Source: Gammaproteobacteria bacterium (GTDB lineage: Bacteria; Pseudomonadota; Gammaproteobacteria; Pseudomonadales; Pseudohongiellaceae). From it: a DNA stretch of 48,728 bases. Position numbers and translations under genes: made by a program. Shown in pieces: positions 6,067 to 15,393 of the stretch; within the stretch, counting starts at the first letter, position 1, and every line of letters starts with the position of its first letter. Below the pieces are notes generated by a model, which ran no database searches, was not told the origin of the DNA, and saw only the letters and a program-made list of their open reading frames with translations. Location: contig PALV01000014.1 in NCBI GenBank assembly GCA_002706685.1, forward strand, positions 1 to 48,728. The letters are read 5' to 3'.

Positions 6067-8370
6067 CTAATCCTCTGAGCTAGTTAGCCCTGCGAGCTTT
6101 TGCGCCAGATCGGCGCGCCGCCAGGGCTTGCTCAAAAATAATGTTCCTGCAGGCAGGTGTCCCGGGGACCCAGACTCCTGATCGAACGCATCCTCAGTAT
6201 AACCAGAGGTAAACATCACGGGCAGATCTGCTTGAATCATGGTTGCCTCTCTTGCCAGCTGGGGACCGTTCATCCCATCAGACATTCTGACATCAGTGAA
6301 AAGCAGATCTACGGGTTTATTTGCGGTCACTCGCTGCCGCAACATGTCCAGAGCCTGTTCACCATGATTTGCCGCCAGCACCTGATAGCCAAGTTCGCGA
6401 AACTGACGCTCGGCGTACTGCAGGACCAGCTCATCATCCTCAACAATGAGCACGACAGGTGTGTCTCCACTGTGTAGCCTTTTTTGCGGTTGGTCAAGGC
6501 CAATTGCCTGTATTTCCGCTACTGGTAACAACATGTGGATCGCGGTGCCCGCACCAGGACTGGACTGAATATGCAGATACCCTCCGGACTGCTTCACAAA
6601 TCCGTAGACCATACTCAGCCCCAAACCTGAACCCTCGCCATTTCTCTTGGTTGTAAAAAATGGATCGAGCGCACGACGCCTCACATCCTCTGTCATACCC
6701 TGGCCATCATCCTCAACCGCTATTGCGACCCAATTCTCGGCATCAAGTTCTTTGTTTACCAAAGTCAGTGATTGCGCACTGGCAGAACTGGCAACGATCC
6801 TTATACACCCATTATCAGCTATCGCGTCGCGGGCATTCAGACATAAGTTGAGCAGAGCATGTTCAAGCTGGCCAGGATCTATCATCACCGCTGGTACTTT
6901 ATCTTCGATAACCAGCTCCAACTTGACGCGCGCGGGGATCACCCGCCTGACCAGTGGCTGAATGCTGTTGATCAAATCCACCACATCCGTGGCCTGAGGC
7001 TCCAGGGATTGGCGGCGCGCGAATGCCAGCAATCGCTGCACCAGAGCTTCAGCCTTCTCACTGGCCTGACGAATCATGTCACTCATATCGGCCAGTTCCG
7101 GATTATCTTTGAGCGCTTCGGTCAGCAGCTCGTTATTGCCCTGGATCACCGTCAGCAGATTGTTGAAATCATGCGCCATACCGCCGGTCAGTTCACCGAC
7201 TGTCTGCAGGCGCTGTGCGTGCCCCAGCTGCTCAGCCATTTCATTGCGCTCAGTCACATCAGTCATACCGCCAACAAGACGCAATGCCTGACCACTCTGA
7301 TCCCGCACAACGCGCATGTGCTCCTCAATCTCCGCAATGCTGCCGTCCTGACGCATGAACCGGTAGTTCATCATCAATTCTTCCGTATCACCGCGAATGG
7401 CACCCCATATAGCGTCGAGGACTCTGTCCCGGTCTTCAGGATGCAGGTGTGAGGTCCACACAGTGGGATCGCTCATCATGTCTTCACGTTCATAACCGAA
7501 CAGCGTATTGATACCCTGATTCCACCAGATGACGTTATTGACAATATCCCAGTCAGAGATGGCGTCAACAGTTGTACTGGCGACATGTTCAAAACGTTCA
7601 GCAAGCCGGTAGAGATCATCTATATCGATGGCCGAACCACACCACTTGATGATCCGTCCGTCCGGATCTTTCACTGGCGTACCCTGCACCAATAACCAGC
7701 GCCACTTGCCGTCGTGTCGCTGGACGCGAACCTCCAGTTCATACTCCTTGCCCTCTGCAATGACTTCCGGCCACTTTGCCATGACAAGGGGTTTATCGTC
7801 GGGATGAACGCTGCCAAGCCAGCCAGCACGGTTGATCAGATCTTCCCGCAGGCGACCGGTGTAGCGTGCAAAGGCCCGGTTCACAAAATCGATGCCACCT
7901 TCTGCGGTAGCCGTCCATATGGTCTGCGGAATGGCATCGGCAAACAGTTGAAACTGTGAGCTGTGCTGAAATGGTGAGAGTGGATTGTCCGGAGATGGCG
8001 TCAACTTTTTCAGGTTACGATATTCCCTGCGCCACTGAATTTTTTCCATACGACTGCGCTGCAGTCGAATGATGACGTAGGATGTCAGCGCAGTCAGGGC
8101 TAATAGCTCGGTGATGGACATCAGACGATTGGTCAGCCAGAAGCGCATAGGCAGGCCCTCTGGCGACAACCAGATACCCAGCACGGTCAGGGCGAGCGAC
8201 AGACCGGCCAGCGTCCACATGAATCTGAGGCTACCGGTAAAAGCCGCCAGCAGCACGGCAATCAGATATAGATCACCGTGCGCAAATCCCAGCGGTGTCT
8301 GGGAGTCCAGTGCGAATACCGTTATCAGACTTGCCACACTGACAATCTGCAACGGCCGTATTTTGATCAA
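6067..8370 (-). CDS. Membrane hybrid sensor histidine kinase (PAS-PAS-HisKA-HATPase-REC)
   Basis: The product has 767 residues. The N-terminal 105 contain about four hydrophobic segments, then come two PAS domains (about 130-255 and 260-375; the first starts FADAIPQTIWTATAEGG). The phospho-acceptor helix has the H-box GMAHDFNNLL near residue 400. The ATPase domain shows the N-box NLCLNARDAI, the G1 box DDGQGM and G2 GSGLGLSMVYGF. A C-terminal receiver has VVLIVEDD, phospho-Asp in LLFTDVRMSDGMNG, TSG and LSKPW. The start is TTG at 8370, with AGGTG about eight bases upstream. Five bases after its stop the EAL response regulator begins. The predicted role is sensing a membrane or cytoplasmic signal and relaying phosphate, through its own receiver or directly, to the phosphodiesterase. 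The signal is unknown. Confidence 0.92.
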   Translation of the reverse strand: MIKIRPLQIVSVASLITVFALDSQTPLGFAHGDLYLIAVLLAAFTGSLRFMWTLAGLSLALTVLGIWLSPEGLPMRFWLTNRLMSITELLALTALTSYVIIRLQRSRMEKIQWRREYRNLKKLTPSPDNPLSPFQHSSQFQLFADAIPQTIWTATAEGGIDFVNRAFARYTGRLREDLINRAGWLGSVHPDDKPLVMAKWPEVIAEGKEYELEVRVQRHDGKWRWLLVQGTPVKDPDGRIIKWCGSAIDIDDLYRLAERFEHVASTTVDAISDWDIVNNVIWWNQGINTLFGYEREDMMSDPTVWTSHLHPEDRDRVLDAIWGAIRGDTEELMMNYRFMRQDGSIAEIEEHMRVVRDQSGQALRLVGGMTDVTERNEMAEQLGHAQRLQTVGELTGGMAHDFNNLLTVIQGNNELLTEALKDNPELADMSDMIRQASEKAEALVQRLLAFARRQSLEPQATDVVDLINSIQPLVRRVIPARVKLELVIEDKVPAVMIDPGQLEHALLNLCLNARDAIADNGCIRIVASSASAQSLTLVNKELDAENWVAIAVEDDGQGMTEDVRRRALDPFFTTKRNGEGSGLGLSMVYGFVKQSGGYLHIQSSPGAGTAIHMLLPVAEIQAIGLDQPQKRLHSGDTPVVLIVEDDELVLQYAERQFRELGYQVLAANHGEQALDMLRQRVTANKPVDLLFTDVRMSDGMNGPQLAREATMIQADLPVMFTSGYTEDAFDQESGSPGHLPAGTLFLSKPWRRADLAQKLAGLTSSED

Positions 8371-8472
8371 TTTCTAACACCTGCCTTCCCGGCACGTGCT
8401 TCTGCTGCACGTAATCGGATACCAGACCATCTGTCCAGCATCCTAACACGTGTCATGCAAATGGCTGTAGCC

Positions 8473-10284
8473 CTAGAGTGGCAGCGCCAGATAGCGGTTG
8501 AAACCTGATCCGCCCTGCGATCCGGCATCATAGACAAAGCCGTAGACTGCCTGCTGACTGCCTTGACGATGCACCGAACCACGCAGCCAGCCAGCGTCGA
8601 TACCCTCAACGATGGGCACTGGCGCACTCCACTCCCCAGGCTGCGATGATCGCGTGTGATAAATGTCCCGGCTTGTCTCATCGATAAGAATCAGATGCAG
8701 AGTGCCTTCATGCTGTATCACATCAGCACCGACCTGGTCGGAATCTACTGCGCCGCTGACAACAGCCCGCTCAGTCACGCGAACAGCAGGGCCCAGGTCT
8801 TGCAGTGCTGACAGGCGTCGTTCGTACAACAGACCAGAACTCTCGCGATAAACGATAACAACGTCACCATCCGGCATGCCGACCAGCGGCAGGATGGCAC
8901 CAACGTCCTGCTCACGCGTGCCAATCTGATCTGACAGCCGCTGCGGCACCGATAGTTGCCCCTGGTTATCCAGTACGCGGACAAGAGCCTGCCCATCGGC
9001 AGACGTGTATGCCAGGACCACTGAATCGTCGGCAGTAGTCAGCAAGACAGGACCCGAGAAAACAGGCATACCTACAGAGTCGGGATTGACAGGGTTGGCT
9101 GGCTGCCATTCGCCTGTAGACGAGCGAAGTTGCCAGTAAAGCCCTGTGGCGCTCCCGTACACGGCTACCAGGCTGCCGTCACTGCGGGCGACAACATCTG
9201 CGACCTGCGTCGGTGGCTCAGACGGCTGAGCAATGGTATCGGTTGTCACTACCCAGGCGTCAGACTGCTCCAGCCCATCGCTCATCTCAAAGGCATGATG
9301 AACAACTTCATCACTGGTCTGATGAATAATGTGAATGGTGTTGGCGACCTGCACGGAACCAACCCCCTCCAGATCGCCCAGCGACGGCCGTGAGTCGCCG
9401 TCCACTTCGAACCAGCTGCGGCCGTCATCGACCGACTTGACCATCATGAAGCGATTGTCTGTTTCGGATGGTTCCATGATGAAGTACAGGTGCCCCGTTG
9501 CAGACTGGTATGGTCCAAGACGTGCCGGGGTTTCTACAAAGGTACCGCCTAAATGACCGGCCCGGGCGCGAAGTATGACCGGCGCCGGCTGCCTGCCTCC
9601 CAGCACCAGCCCCATGCCGTCCACAAGCCTGAACTCAAAGCGCTCTTCATCCTCTGCAAAGCTGGGTCCGTCGGAAAAGCGACGAATGACCAGTGGCCAC
9701 TCCCATTCCAGTGCGTCACCCGTTGTACGCCAGACCGGCGTCACAGCGGTGGCACTCAATGCAATTGCTTCATCCCATTCAAGCTCAGGGTCGCCCAACA
9801 AGCGCTCCGTTTCCTCACCAGCCTGATAGGCGGTTGCTGACAGGGTCGAGACCATGGGCGTGGCAAACGCCGGGTAGGGAAACTCTGCCATGCCGACTGG
9901 CAACCATTGACCATTGCCTCTTCGATACTGCAGTCTCAACTCGTGACCATGATCCGGAGCCGTTTCTGCGACTGTTTGTACTCGCAGACGAAAAGGATAA
10001 TCGTAAAACAGCTCAGCCGATTGATTCTCTGCCGCAGCCCAGCCGGCATCGCTGTTGAGAGGCGTATCAAAATCAATTCGATAACGGGAGGCCAGAACAC
10101 GCAACTCAGCAGATGGCTCGTCTACTGTCGATTGGGAAGATGAGTACTGACAACTGTTTATGCCAATCGCGCACACCAGGGCAAGCACTGCATGAGCCAG
10201 CTGTCGGGGCAGTTTTTGGGATTCTCCGTGGGCGCGAAGATCTGGCTTCAATGCCGCTGCTGTCCTTTTAATCATAATCACCAC
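8473..10284 (-). CDS. Lipoprotein with BNR/sialidase-like beta-propeller
   Basis: The product is about 603 residues. The N-terminus has a hydrophobic stretch (LAHAVLALVCAIGINSC) ending in a lipobox-like INSC, so a lipoprotein anchored in the outer membrane or facing the periplasm is likely. The body contains one clear Asp-box (SVDDGRSW, the S-x-D-x-G-x-x-W of sialidase-type propellers) and degenerate repeats built around STGEWQ and QPGEWS, compatible with a six-bladed propeller. I cannot see a full set of sialidase catalytic residues, so it may bind or degrade a polymer rather than be a true sialidase. I chose the GTG at 10284 because AGGAG ends 5 bases upstream; an ATG three codons later (10275) is the alternative. 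It lies 102 bases upstream of the kinase gene on the same strand, and its upstream region abuts the divergent diguanylate cyclase. Confidence 0.6.
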   Translation of the reverse strand: MVIMIKRTAAALKPDLRAHGESQKLPRQLAHAVLALVCAIGINSCQYSSSQSTVDEPSAELRVLASRYRIDFDTPLNSDAGWAAAENQSAELFYDYPFRLRVQTVAETAPDHGHELRLQYRRGNGQWLPVGMAEFPYPAFATPMVSTLSATAYQAGEETERLLGDPELEWDEAIALSATAVTPVWRTTGDALEWEWPLVIRRFSDGPSFAEDEERFEFRLVDGMGLVLGGRQPAPVILRARAGHLGGTFVETPARLGPYQSATGHLYFIMEPSETDNRFMMVKSVDDGRSWFEVDGDSRPSLGDLEGVGSVQVANTIHIIHQTSDEVVHHAFEMSDGLEQSDAWVVTTDTIAQPSEPPTQVADVVARSDGSLVAVYGSATGLYWQLRSSTGEWQPANPVNPDSVGMPVFSGPVLLTTADDSVVLAYTSADGQALVRVLDNQGQLSVPQRLSDQIGTREQDVGAILPLVGMPDGDVVIVYRESSGLLYERRLSALQDLGPAVRVTERAVVSGAVDSDQVGADVIQHEGTLHLILIDETSRDIYHTRSSQPGEWSAPVPIVEGIDAGWLRGSVHRQGSQQAVYGFVYDAGSQGGSGFNRYLALPL

Positions 10285-10412
10285 GCATGCTCCTGCCCCA
10301 TAAATATGGCTGGCAATGCTAGCAAAGACCACATGACGAATTCGTGACGGAGGCAGACTCATCAACTCAATGTGTTACATTACAGGCTTATTCGACATGC
10401 AGTAGATTTATT

Positions 10413-11438
10413 ATGTTGAAACAGACAGGACGTTTCACTGGCGCCAGCCGTCATCAGGCTCGCCTGATCTTTGTTGTGCTGACATTGATGACACTCTACT
10501 TCAGCGTGATCGGGACGCTCAACGTAGTGGTCTTCCAGGACTATCTTGTCGCCACTCTGGATTACGCTGGCGCAGTCGCAGTGACAGCTGTGCTTGTGTA
10601 TTTCCACCGCAGTGCACGACTCGCAGTCGCTTCCTGGCTGGTTGTCGGGGTATTGATTGCCGTGCTGCTCAGCTTCGTACATATGGCCGATGGACGAGCC
10701 TATTCGCTGATGTGGGTGACGCTGCTGCCGCCTGTCACCTTTTTTCTGCTTGGTCGTCATGCCGGTGCGTGGATATGCGGATTGATATTTACGTATGTCT
10801 GCACCTTTGTGTATCTACGATTGCCTTACTGGCCGCCTGCCGAAGTGACTATTGGCAGCCTCCTGAACATTGTCGAGGTATTGACCGCGCACTGGTTCCT
10901 GTTTCGCCTGTATGAGAGATCACGCGCTGAAGCCTTCGCGGAGCTAGAGCATTTATCCACTACTGACCCGCTGACTGGCCTCTTGAACCGCAGCCGACTG
11001 GACACTGTGCTGCAAGAGGAAATCGATCGTCATCAACGCAGCGGACAGCCTCTGTCAGTAGTGCTTTGTGATCTTGATCATTTTAAACGCATTAACGACA
11101 AGTACGGACACCTGACAGGTGATCAGGTGCTTGTCGAAACAGCTGCCCTAATCCGCGAAAGCATGCGAAAAACTGACCACAGTGGTCGTTGGGGTGGCGA
11201 AGAATTTCTCTTGATCTGCCCGGACACCAGCACTGACGCCACGCACACGATCATAGACAAGCTGCGCACGGCTACGGCAGACGCTTCCCTGCCACACGCT
11301 TTGCAGATCAGTCTCAGCTTTGGGATCGCGACCTGGCGTGCATCCGAATCCAGCGACCAGTTGCTGAAGCGCGCAGACGACGCACTCTATGAAGCAAAGC
11401 GCAGCGGGCGCGACCGTATCGTTCTTGCCCCGCAATAA
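10413..11438 (+). CDS. Membrane diguanylate cyclase (GGDEF)
   Basis: In about 341 residues, five to six hydrophobic segments fill the first 165, followed by a short helix and a GGDEF domain: DPLTGLLNRSRL, CDLDHFKRINDKYGHLTGD, then GGEEF at about residue 261. All catalytic residues of a GTP-to-c-di-GMP cyclase are intact. RKTD stands five residues before GGEEF, matching the RxxD inhibitory site that binds product and gives feedback control. The start is uncertain: the ATG at 10413 suits the membrane domain, while a GTG at 10344 would add 23 residues. A tiny ATG-started frame at 10370 ends at 10405 and may be a leader. The gene ends inside a strong terminator. The membrane sensor is not a recognised MASE type to my eye, so the signal is unknown. 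Confidence 0.9.
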   Translation: MLKQTGRFTGASRHQARLIFVVLTLMTLYFSVIGTLNVVVFQDYLVATLDYAGAVAVTAVLVYFHRSARLAVASWLVVGVLIAVLLSFVHMADGRAYSLMWVTLLPPVTFFLLGRHAGAWICGLIFTYVCTFVYLRLPYWPPAEVTIGSLLNIVEVLTAHWFLFRLYERSRAEAFAELEHLSTTDPLTGLLNRSRLDTVLQEEIDRHQRSGQPLSVVLCDLDHFKRINDKYGHLTGDQVLVETAALIRESMRKTDHSGRWGGEEFLLICPDTSTDATHTIIDKLRTATADASLPHALQISLSFGIATWRASESSDQLLKRADDALYEAKRSGRDRIVLAPQ

Positions 11439-11467
11439 AAAAGGCCCGTCGCAACGGGCCTTTTTTT
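11437..11467 (+). terminator. Bidirectional rho-independent terminator between cyclase and TBDR 1
   Basis: AAAAAAGGCCCGT pairs with ACGGGCCTTTTTT around a four-base loop (CGCA). The structure overlaps the stop codon of the cyclase. On the minus strand it lies 34 bases after the stop of the large receptor gene, so it serves both convergent genes. Confidence 0.93.
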
Positions 11468-11500
11468 ATTTGACACACCGAGGCGTGTCACTTACTTCGA

Positions 11501-14500
11501 TTAGAACTGCAGCAGTGCACGCGCATACAGGCGACGACCGCGGCCATCGAACACACCAGCATCATAATTGATGGCTCCTGACTCTCGATACGGCAGCGGT
11601 GCATTGAATGCATCGAGCATACCAACAGTGAAGATGGTTGTTCCCAGGTTCTGGTTGGCCCACTCATGGGTGTAATTGTACTGCAGATCAACACTGCTGT
11701 AGCTGCCGATCGTGCGGCTCATGACAGCACGAACCTGATCATTGGCAGTAGCAAAGGTGTTGTCGTAGGCCAGGTCTTCATACGACCCGATAAACCGGGT
11801 GATGATCGACACGCCATGATTGGCGCTGTTGTTCATCCAGCTCAGAGCCACGTTTCCTTTGTGGTCTGGCAGCGAACGAACCAGGTTGCCATCACCAGTT
11901 GTACCTGCGGCATCAAACACGCCTGTCTCCAGCAGACCCAGTTCCAGACCTGGAACATCTTTCAGCGTGTACTGATTGACAAAGGTGTAATCCATTCCAA
12001 CGCGGAAGCGACCCCAGTCATTAGTCCAGGAGTAGCTGGCTTTGAAGTCAACACCGTCAGAGATGATGGTTCCCGCATTGATGGTCGACAGTTGCGTTGT
12101 TGTCAGTGCGCCCGTGGATACACCAAATGTACGCACGACACCCTCAATCTGGTACGCGGCCGGGTTGACCACACAGTCCAGACGCGAACCGGCCACAACA
12201 TCCGTGAAACCAGTCTGGCCACCCGGGTTACCCTGAGTATTGGGGTCGGTGCCGAACTGCTGCGCCAGAGCGTTAGGATCACAAGGCGTCAACTGTTCCA
12301 GATTAGCCCATGGACCGGTACGACCGGACGGGATGGTGCCGTTCAGAACGTAGTTGGACGGATCTGCGGCAGCCTGCTTGAACAGTTCCAGCTCATCAGC
12401 AATTGCCGAAATGCCGGGCTGCGGCAGCACCTTGTCGCTCAGCTCAAAGCGCCAGAAGTCAGTCGTGACACTCAAGCCTTCCAGGGCGCCACCCGGTGTC
12501 CAGATAAAACCGGCACTGAAGGTATCCGCGTACTCATTGCCAACATCCGGAGCCGGACCACCCAGTGTATAGGTGAAGTTGGGCAAGGCGTGTTCATTGC
12601 TGACCGGCAACAGGCCTGCGCGCACCGCCTGGTTACGCAGCGGGTCACGGAAGGTGTTGCTGGAGGACTCAAGACCCTCTTCCACGATTCCCACGTTGGG
12701 GGCACGGAAAGACTGGGAGAACGAGCCTCTCAGCAACAGGGAATCCAGTGGTCGCCAGCTGGCGGCAATTTTTGGTGTGATTTCGCTGCCGATGTTGCCG
12801 CCGTAGTCTTCATATCTAAGCGCGATTTGCGTCTCAACATTTTCGATCAAGGGCAGTGATAATTCACCAAACACCGCAGTGACATTTCGGTCATTGCTGT
12901 AGTTGAAGATACACTCGGAGCACTCAAAGTTATTACTTACGTAGTGCGTAGTGTTGGGTTCACCGTTTCTACCCCAGTCCAGGATCGCATTCGCCAGGCC
13001 CGGCTGATTCATCAGTGGCGCATTGGATTTGTTGTTCTGCATGCGGTACTGGCCACCAACCGCAAACTGCGACATACCACCGCTCAGTTGCATCAGGTCA
13101 CCCGTCAGCACTGCGTCAATGACACCCAGTTTGTTGCGCTTGTCCGCACGTTTGATGGTCGGGTTCATCCACTCCATCAATTCATCACTGTTCGCCAGCG
13201 ACGGATCGGTCATGGAAGTCAGGAATGGGTTGTAGAATTCACATCCGCCCTGACCTTGGTTGTTACTGGTCAGTGCCAGCGAGATACTCTCGCGGGTTGT
13301 GAACACAAAGCCCGGGAAGAATGTCTGTGTATAGCCTTTGTAATAGGCCTGGTTGCTGACGTTCCACATGGTCGGAATTGCGCCGCCGAAGGGGCCCGGC
13401 TCATCTCTGAAATTGAAAGTAGAGATGCCGTTTGGCGTACAGTTCGGTCCACCCAGACCATTCACAGCCAGTTCCGCGCGGTCCCGCTGGAAGGTCTGAT
13501 ATTCCTGCTCAAAACTGGTACCGCTCCAGGAGTAGCTGACGTCATAGTTGAAACGCCGGTCATTCATGGCGTAAAACTCGCCTTTTACACCCGCCTGCAC
13601 ACCCATGGTCTGGGTATCAGTGATATTGGAGTTGCCCCCCATGCGCGGTGTATTGCCGCGCTGTACGCTGGCATAGAATGGCACGTTCAGACCGCCATTG
13701 GCCAGGGCGTTGGGTGCATTCGGGATGCTGGTCGGACGTGTCAGTCCAGCCTTTCCTGCATAGTAGCCCAGCTCGGCTGTCATGCCGATGCCGTAGCCTC
13801 CGAATGCCGGATTGCCCGCGTGTGATCCTGGTGCAGCCAGGAAGACGGTGGGGCCCCGTGAACCGTTGGCACCTGAGTCCGAACGCTCAATGGTAGTATC
13901 CGAGTACTGGAAGAATGAATAAAACTCGGCTTTGTCACTGAACACGTGATTGAAGGCACCAGCGATACTGTCACGCTCGGAACCTACCTGCAGGTACTCC
14001 CAGTCCTCGGTGAACTCGCGGCAGGTGCCACTGTTTGAACCACGACGGTCGGTACGGGTACCTGTAAAGAAAGGTGTGCCGTCAGCAGACGTAAGGTCAT
14101 CACACAATGGATCGGTGAGCACGGTATTTGAAGAACCGCCTTCAGCAATGTTGCGCTGTGTAATTTCCTGGTTCAGATAAGCGGTATTGATGCGGGAACC
14201 AAATGCCGGGTTGGCCATAGTGGCACTTATGTTGCCAGCCATTGCGCCCACTGTACCAGTGTACTCCACATATTCGTTGTAGAATCGCCCATATTTAACC
14301 GGCACGGGATCGCGGCGGAACACTTCGCCTGAAATCACAAAGTGAGTGTCACCGCTGTCGCTGGCCCAGCCCCAGATAGCGCTGCCGGTGCGGTCCTGAC
14401 GATTGGTGGCGCTGTCCAGAGCCTGCACATCACCGTAAATCTCCAGGCCTTCGAACTCGGTTCGCATGATGACGTTGACCACACCTGCTACGGCATCCGA

Positions 14501-15001
14501 ACCGTAGAGTGCCGAGCCACCATCAGTCAGAACTTCTACCCGTTCCACCATGACCAGTGGGATTGTATTGATATCGACGAATTCGCCACCGCTGCGGGTA
14601 ACCGTAGCGGCAGACACCTGGCGCTTGCCATTGACCAGTGTCAGTGTTGAGTTTTCACCCAGGTTGCGCAGGTTGACGTTGGCGGTACCGGACAGTGCCT
14701 GGCCCTCACCTGCGCCTTCATTGGTGAATGAACCAGAGTTGATCTCCAGATTCTTGATGACATCCCAGACCTGGGCGGCGCCCTGGGCTTCGATGGAGGT
14801 ACGATCTACAGTGGTGACGGGTGAAGGCGCATCGAGTGGGCTGCCACGCAGGTAGGAGCCTGTGACGATTACTTCTTCTACTTCAACTTCGCTATTCTGG
14901 CTGTTCTGGCTCTGGGCCATGACGGGAAGGCAGGTGGCACCTGACACTACACCAATCATTAGCACCAGGGACTTCTTTTTAAAACCAGGCCAATTGGACA
15001 T
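11501..15001 (-). CDS. Large TonB-dependent receptor, paralogue 1
   Basis: The 1166-residue outer-membrane receptor has a signal peptide (GATCLPVMAQ end), a TonB-box-like VEEVIVTGSYLRG and a plug domain (about 50-190: INLRNLGENSTLTLVNGKR-like core, VDINTIPLVMVERVEVLTDG, GSALYGSDAVAGVVNVIM). A very long barrel ends YARALLQF with the terminal Phe needed for assembly. It is closely related to the genes at 26016 and 29787. Eight cysteines sit at conserved places in all three: DPLC, TCRE, PNCTPNG, GCEFYN, CSEC (near residue 694), PCDPN and LDCVV. They suggest disulfides in outer loops. GGGAGA ribosome-binding site before the ATG. No Fur box is seen, so the substrate is probably not iron; peptide- or glycan-type substrates are possible but unproven. 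Confidence 0.93.
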   Translation of the reverse strand: MSNWPGFKKKSLVLMIGVVSGATCLPVMAQSQNSQNSEVEVEEVIVTGSYLRGSPLDAPSPVTTVDRTSIEAQGAAQVWDVIKNLEINSGSFTNEGAGEGQALSGTANVNLRNLGENSTLTLVNGKRQVSAATVTRSGGEFVDINTIPLVMVERVEVLTDGGSALYGSDAVAGVVNVIMRTEFEGLEIYGDVQALDSATNRQDRTGSAIWGWASDSGDTHFVISGEVFRRDPVPVKYGRFYNEYVEYTGTVGAMAGNISATMANPAFGSRINTAYLNQEITQRNIAEGGSSNTVLTDPLCDDLTSADGTPFFTGTRTDRRGSNSGTCREFTEDWEYLQVGSERDSIAGAFNHVFSDKAEFYSFFQYSDTTIERSDSGANGSRGPTVFLAAPGSHAGNPAFGGYGIGMTAELGYYAGKAGLTRPTSIPNAPNALANGGLNVPFYASVQRGNTPRMGGNSNITDTQTMGVQAGVKGEFYAMNDRRFNYDVSYSWSGTSFEQEYQTFQRDRAELAVNGLGGPNCTPNGISTFNFRDEPGPFGGAIPTMWNVSNQAYYKGYTQTFFPGFVFTTRESISLALTSNNQGQGGCEFYNPFLTSMTDPSLANSDELMEWMNPTIKRADKRNKLGVIDAVLTGDLMQLSGGMSQFAVGGQYRMQNNKSNAPLMNQPGLANAILDWGRNGEPNTTHYVSNNFECSECIFNYSNDRNVTAVFGELSLPLIENVETQIALRYEDYGGNIGSEITPKIAASWRPLDSLLLRGSFSQSFRAPNVGIVEEGLESSSNTFRDPLRNQAVRAGLLPVSNEHALPNFTYTLGGPAPDVGNEYADTFSAGFIWTPGGALEGLSVTTDFWRFELSDKVLPQPGISAIADELELFKQAAADPSNYVLNGTIPSGRTGPWANLEQLTPCDPNALAQQFGTDPNTQGNPGGQTGFTDVVAGSRLDCVVNPAAYQIEGVVRTFGVSTGALTTTQLSTINAGTIISDGVDFKASYSWTNDWGRFRVGMDYTFVNQYTLKDVPGLELGLLETGVFDAAGTTGDGNLVRSLPDHKGNVALSWMNNSANHGVSIITRFIGSYEDLAYDNTFATANDQVRAVMSRTIGSYSSVDLQYNYTHEWANQNLGTTIFTVGMLDAFNAPLPYRESGAINYDAGVFDGRGRRLYARALLQF

Positions 15002-15177
15002 TGGTTATCTCCCTGTGATTCTTATTTTGGGAGGCGTGACTGCTGCTTAACGCCGCTTTAGCTCTAGCAATTCGGCACTACTACTGCACCAAAACGGTGC
15101 CGGAAAATAGAGAGAATTACGTGAAACTGCGATCGATTGTAGCTAGCAGTTACGAGAAATAGAAGAGATTTATAGCT

Positions 15178-15207
15178 TTGACGTTAAAAATTCATGAGTT
15201 CTATAAA
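15178..15207 (+). promoter_or_regulatory. Candidate sigma-70 promoter for the 158-aa secreted protein
   Basis: TTGACG (15178-15183), 18 bases, TATAAA (15202-15207): ten of twelve consensus positions. Predicted transcription start near 15214, which leaves a leader of about 180 bases before the ATG at 15394. The palindromes at 15228-15264 fall just downstream of the start, a position typical for repressor operators. Confidence 0.55.
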
Positions 15208-15227
15208 AAGTCTTTGCTTGTCACTAC

Positions 15228-15264
15228 TTTAGACTTCTAACTTATTGTTTTAGAAATCTAAAAC
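15228..15264. promoter_or_regulatory. Two tandem palindromic operator-like sites
   Basis: Site 2 is GTTTTAGA-AA-TCTAAAAC (15247-15264), a perfect 8+2+8 inverted repeat. Site 1 is TTAGA-CT-TCTAA (15229-15240), the same half-sites with the same two-base spacer. Their centres are 21 bases apart, two helical turns, so two dimers would bind on the same face of the DNA. A lone half-site TCTAAAAC recurs at 15366-15373. I do not match this motif to a named regulator family. Confidence 0.6.
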
Positions 15265-15393
15265 CAGACTGCAGAGATGTCATTGCGATCGATGACCAAA
15301 CAGGCGAGACAGGCGCTTGCATGTCAAATACCGATTTATCTGGTTTTGGGCTATGATGCGCGTTTTCTAAAACGAGCGTGAGAGCCACTTACC

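Larger units (their letters stand above)
15002..15393. other. Divergent intergenic region between TBDR 1 and the secreted 158-aa protein
   Basis: About 390 bases without a gene. It contains GTGATTCTTATT at 15015-15026 just upstream of TBDR 1, repeated exactly at 29485-29496 upstream of TBDR 2. It also holds a plus-strand promoter (15178-15207), two palindromes (15228-15264) and a further half-site TCTAAAAC at 15366-15373 close to the downstream gene. The regulator and the minus-strand promoter of TBDR 1 could not be identified. Confidence 0.7.

Noticed and set aside
11666..13825. Long plus-strand open frames (397 and 293 codons) opposite TBDR 1
   Set aside because: They are antisense shadows of a gene with clear TBDR motifs, lack ribosome-binding sites and encode no recognisable domain; the same happens opposite the other receptors (for example 25950-26702).
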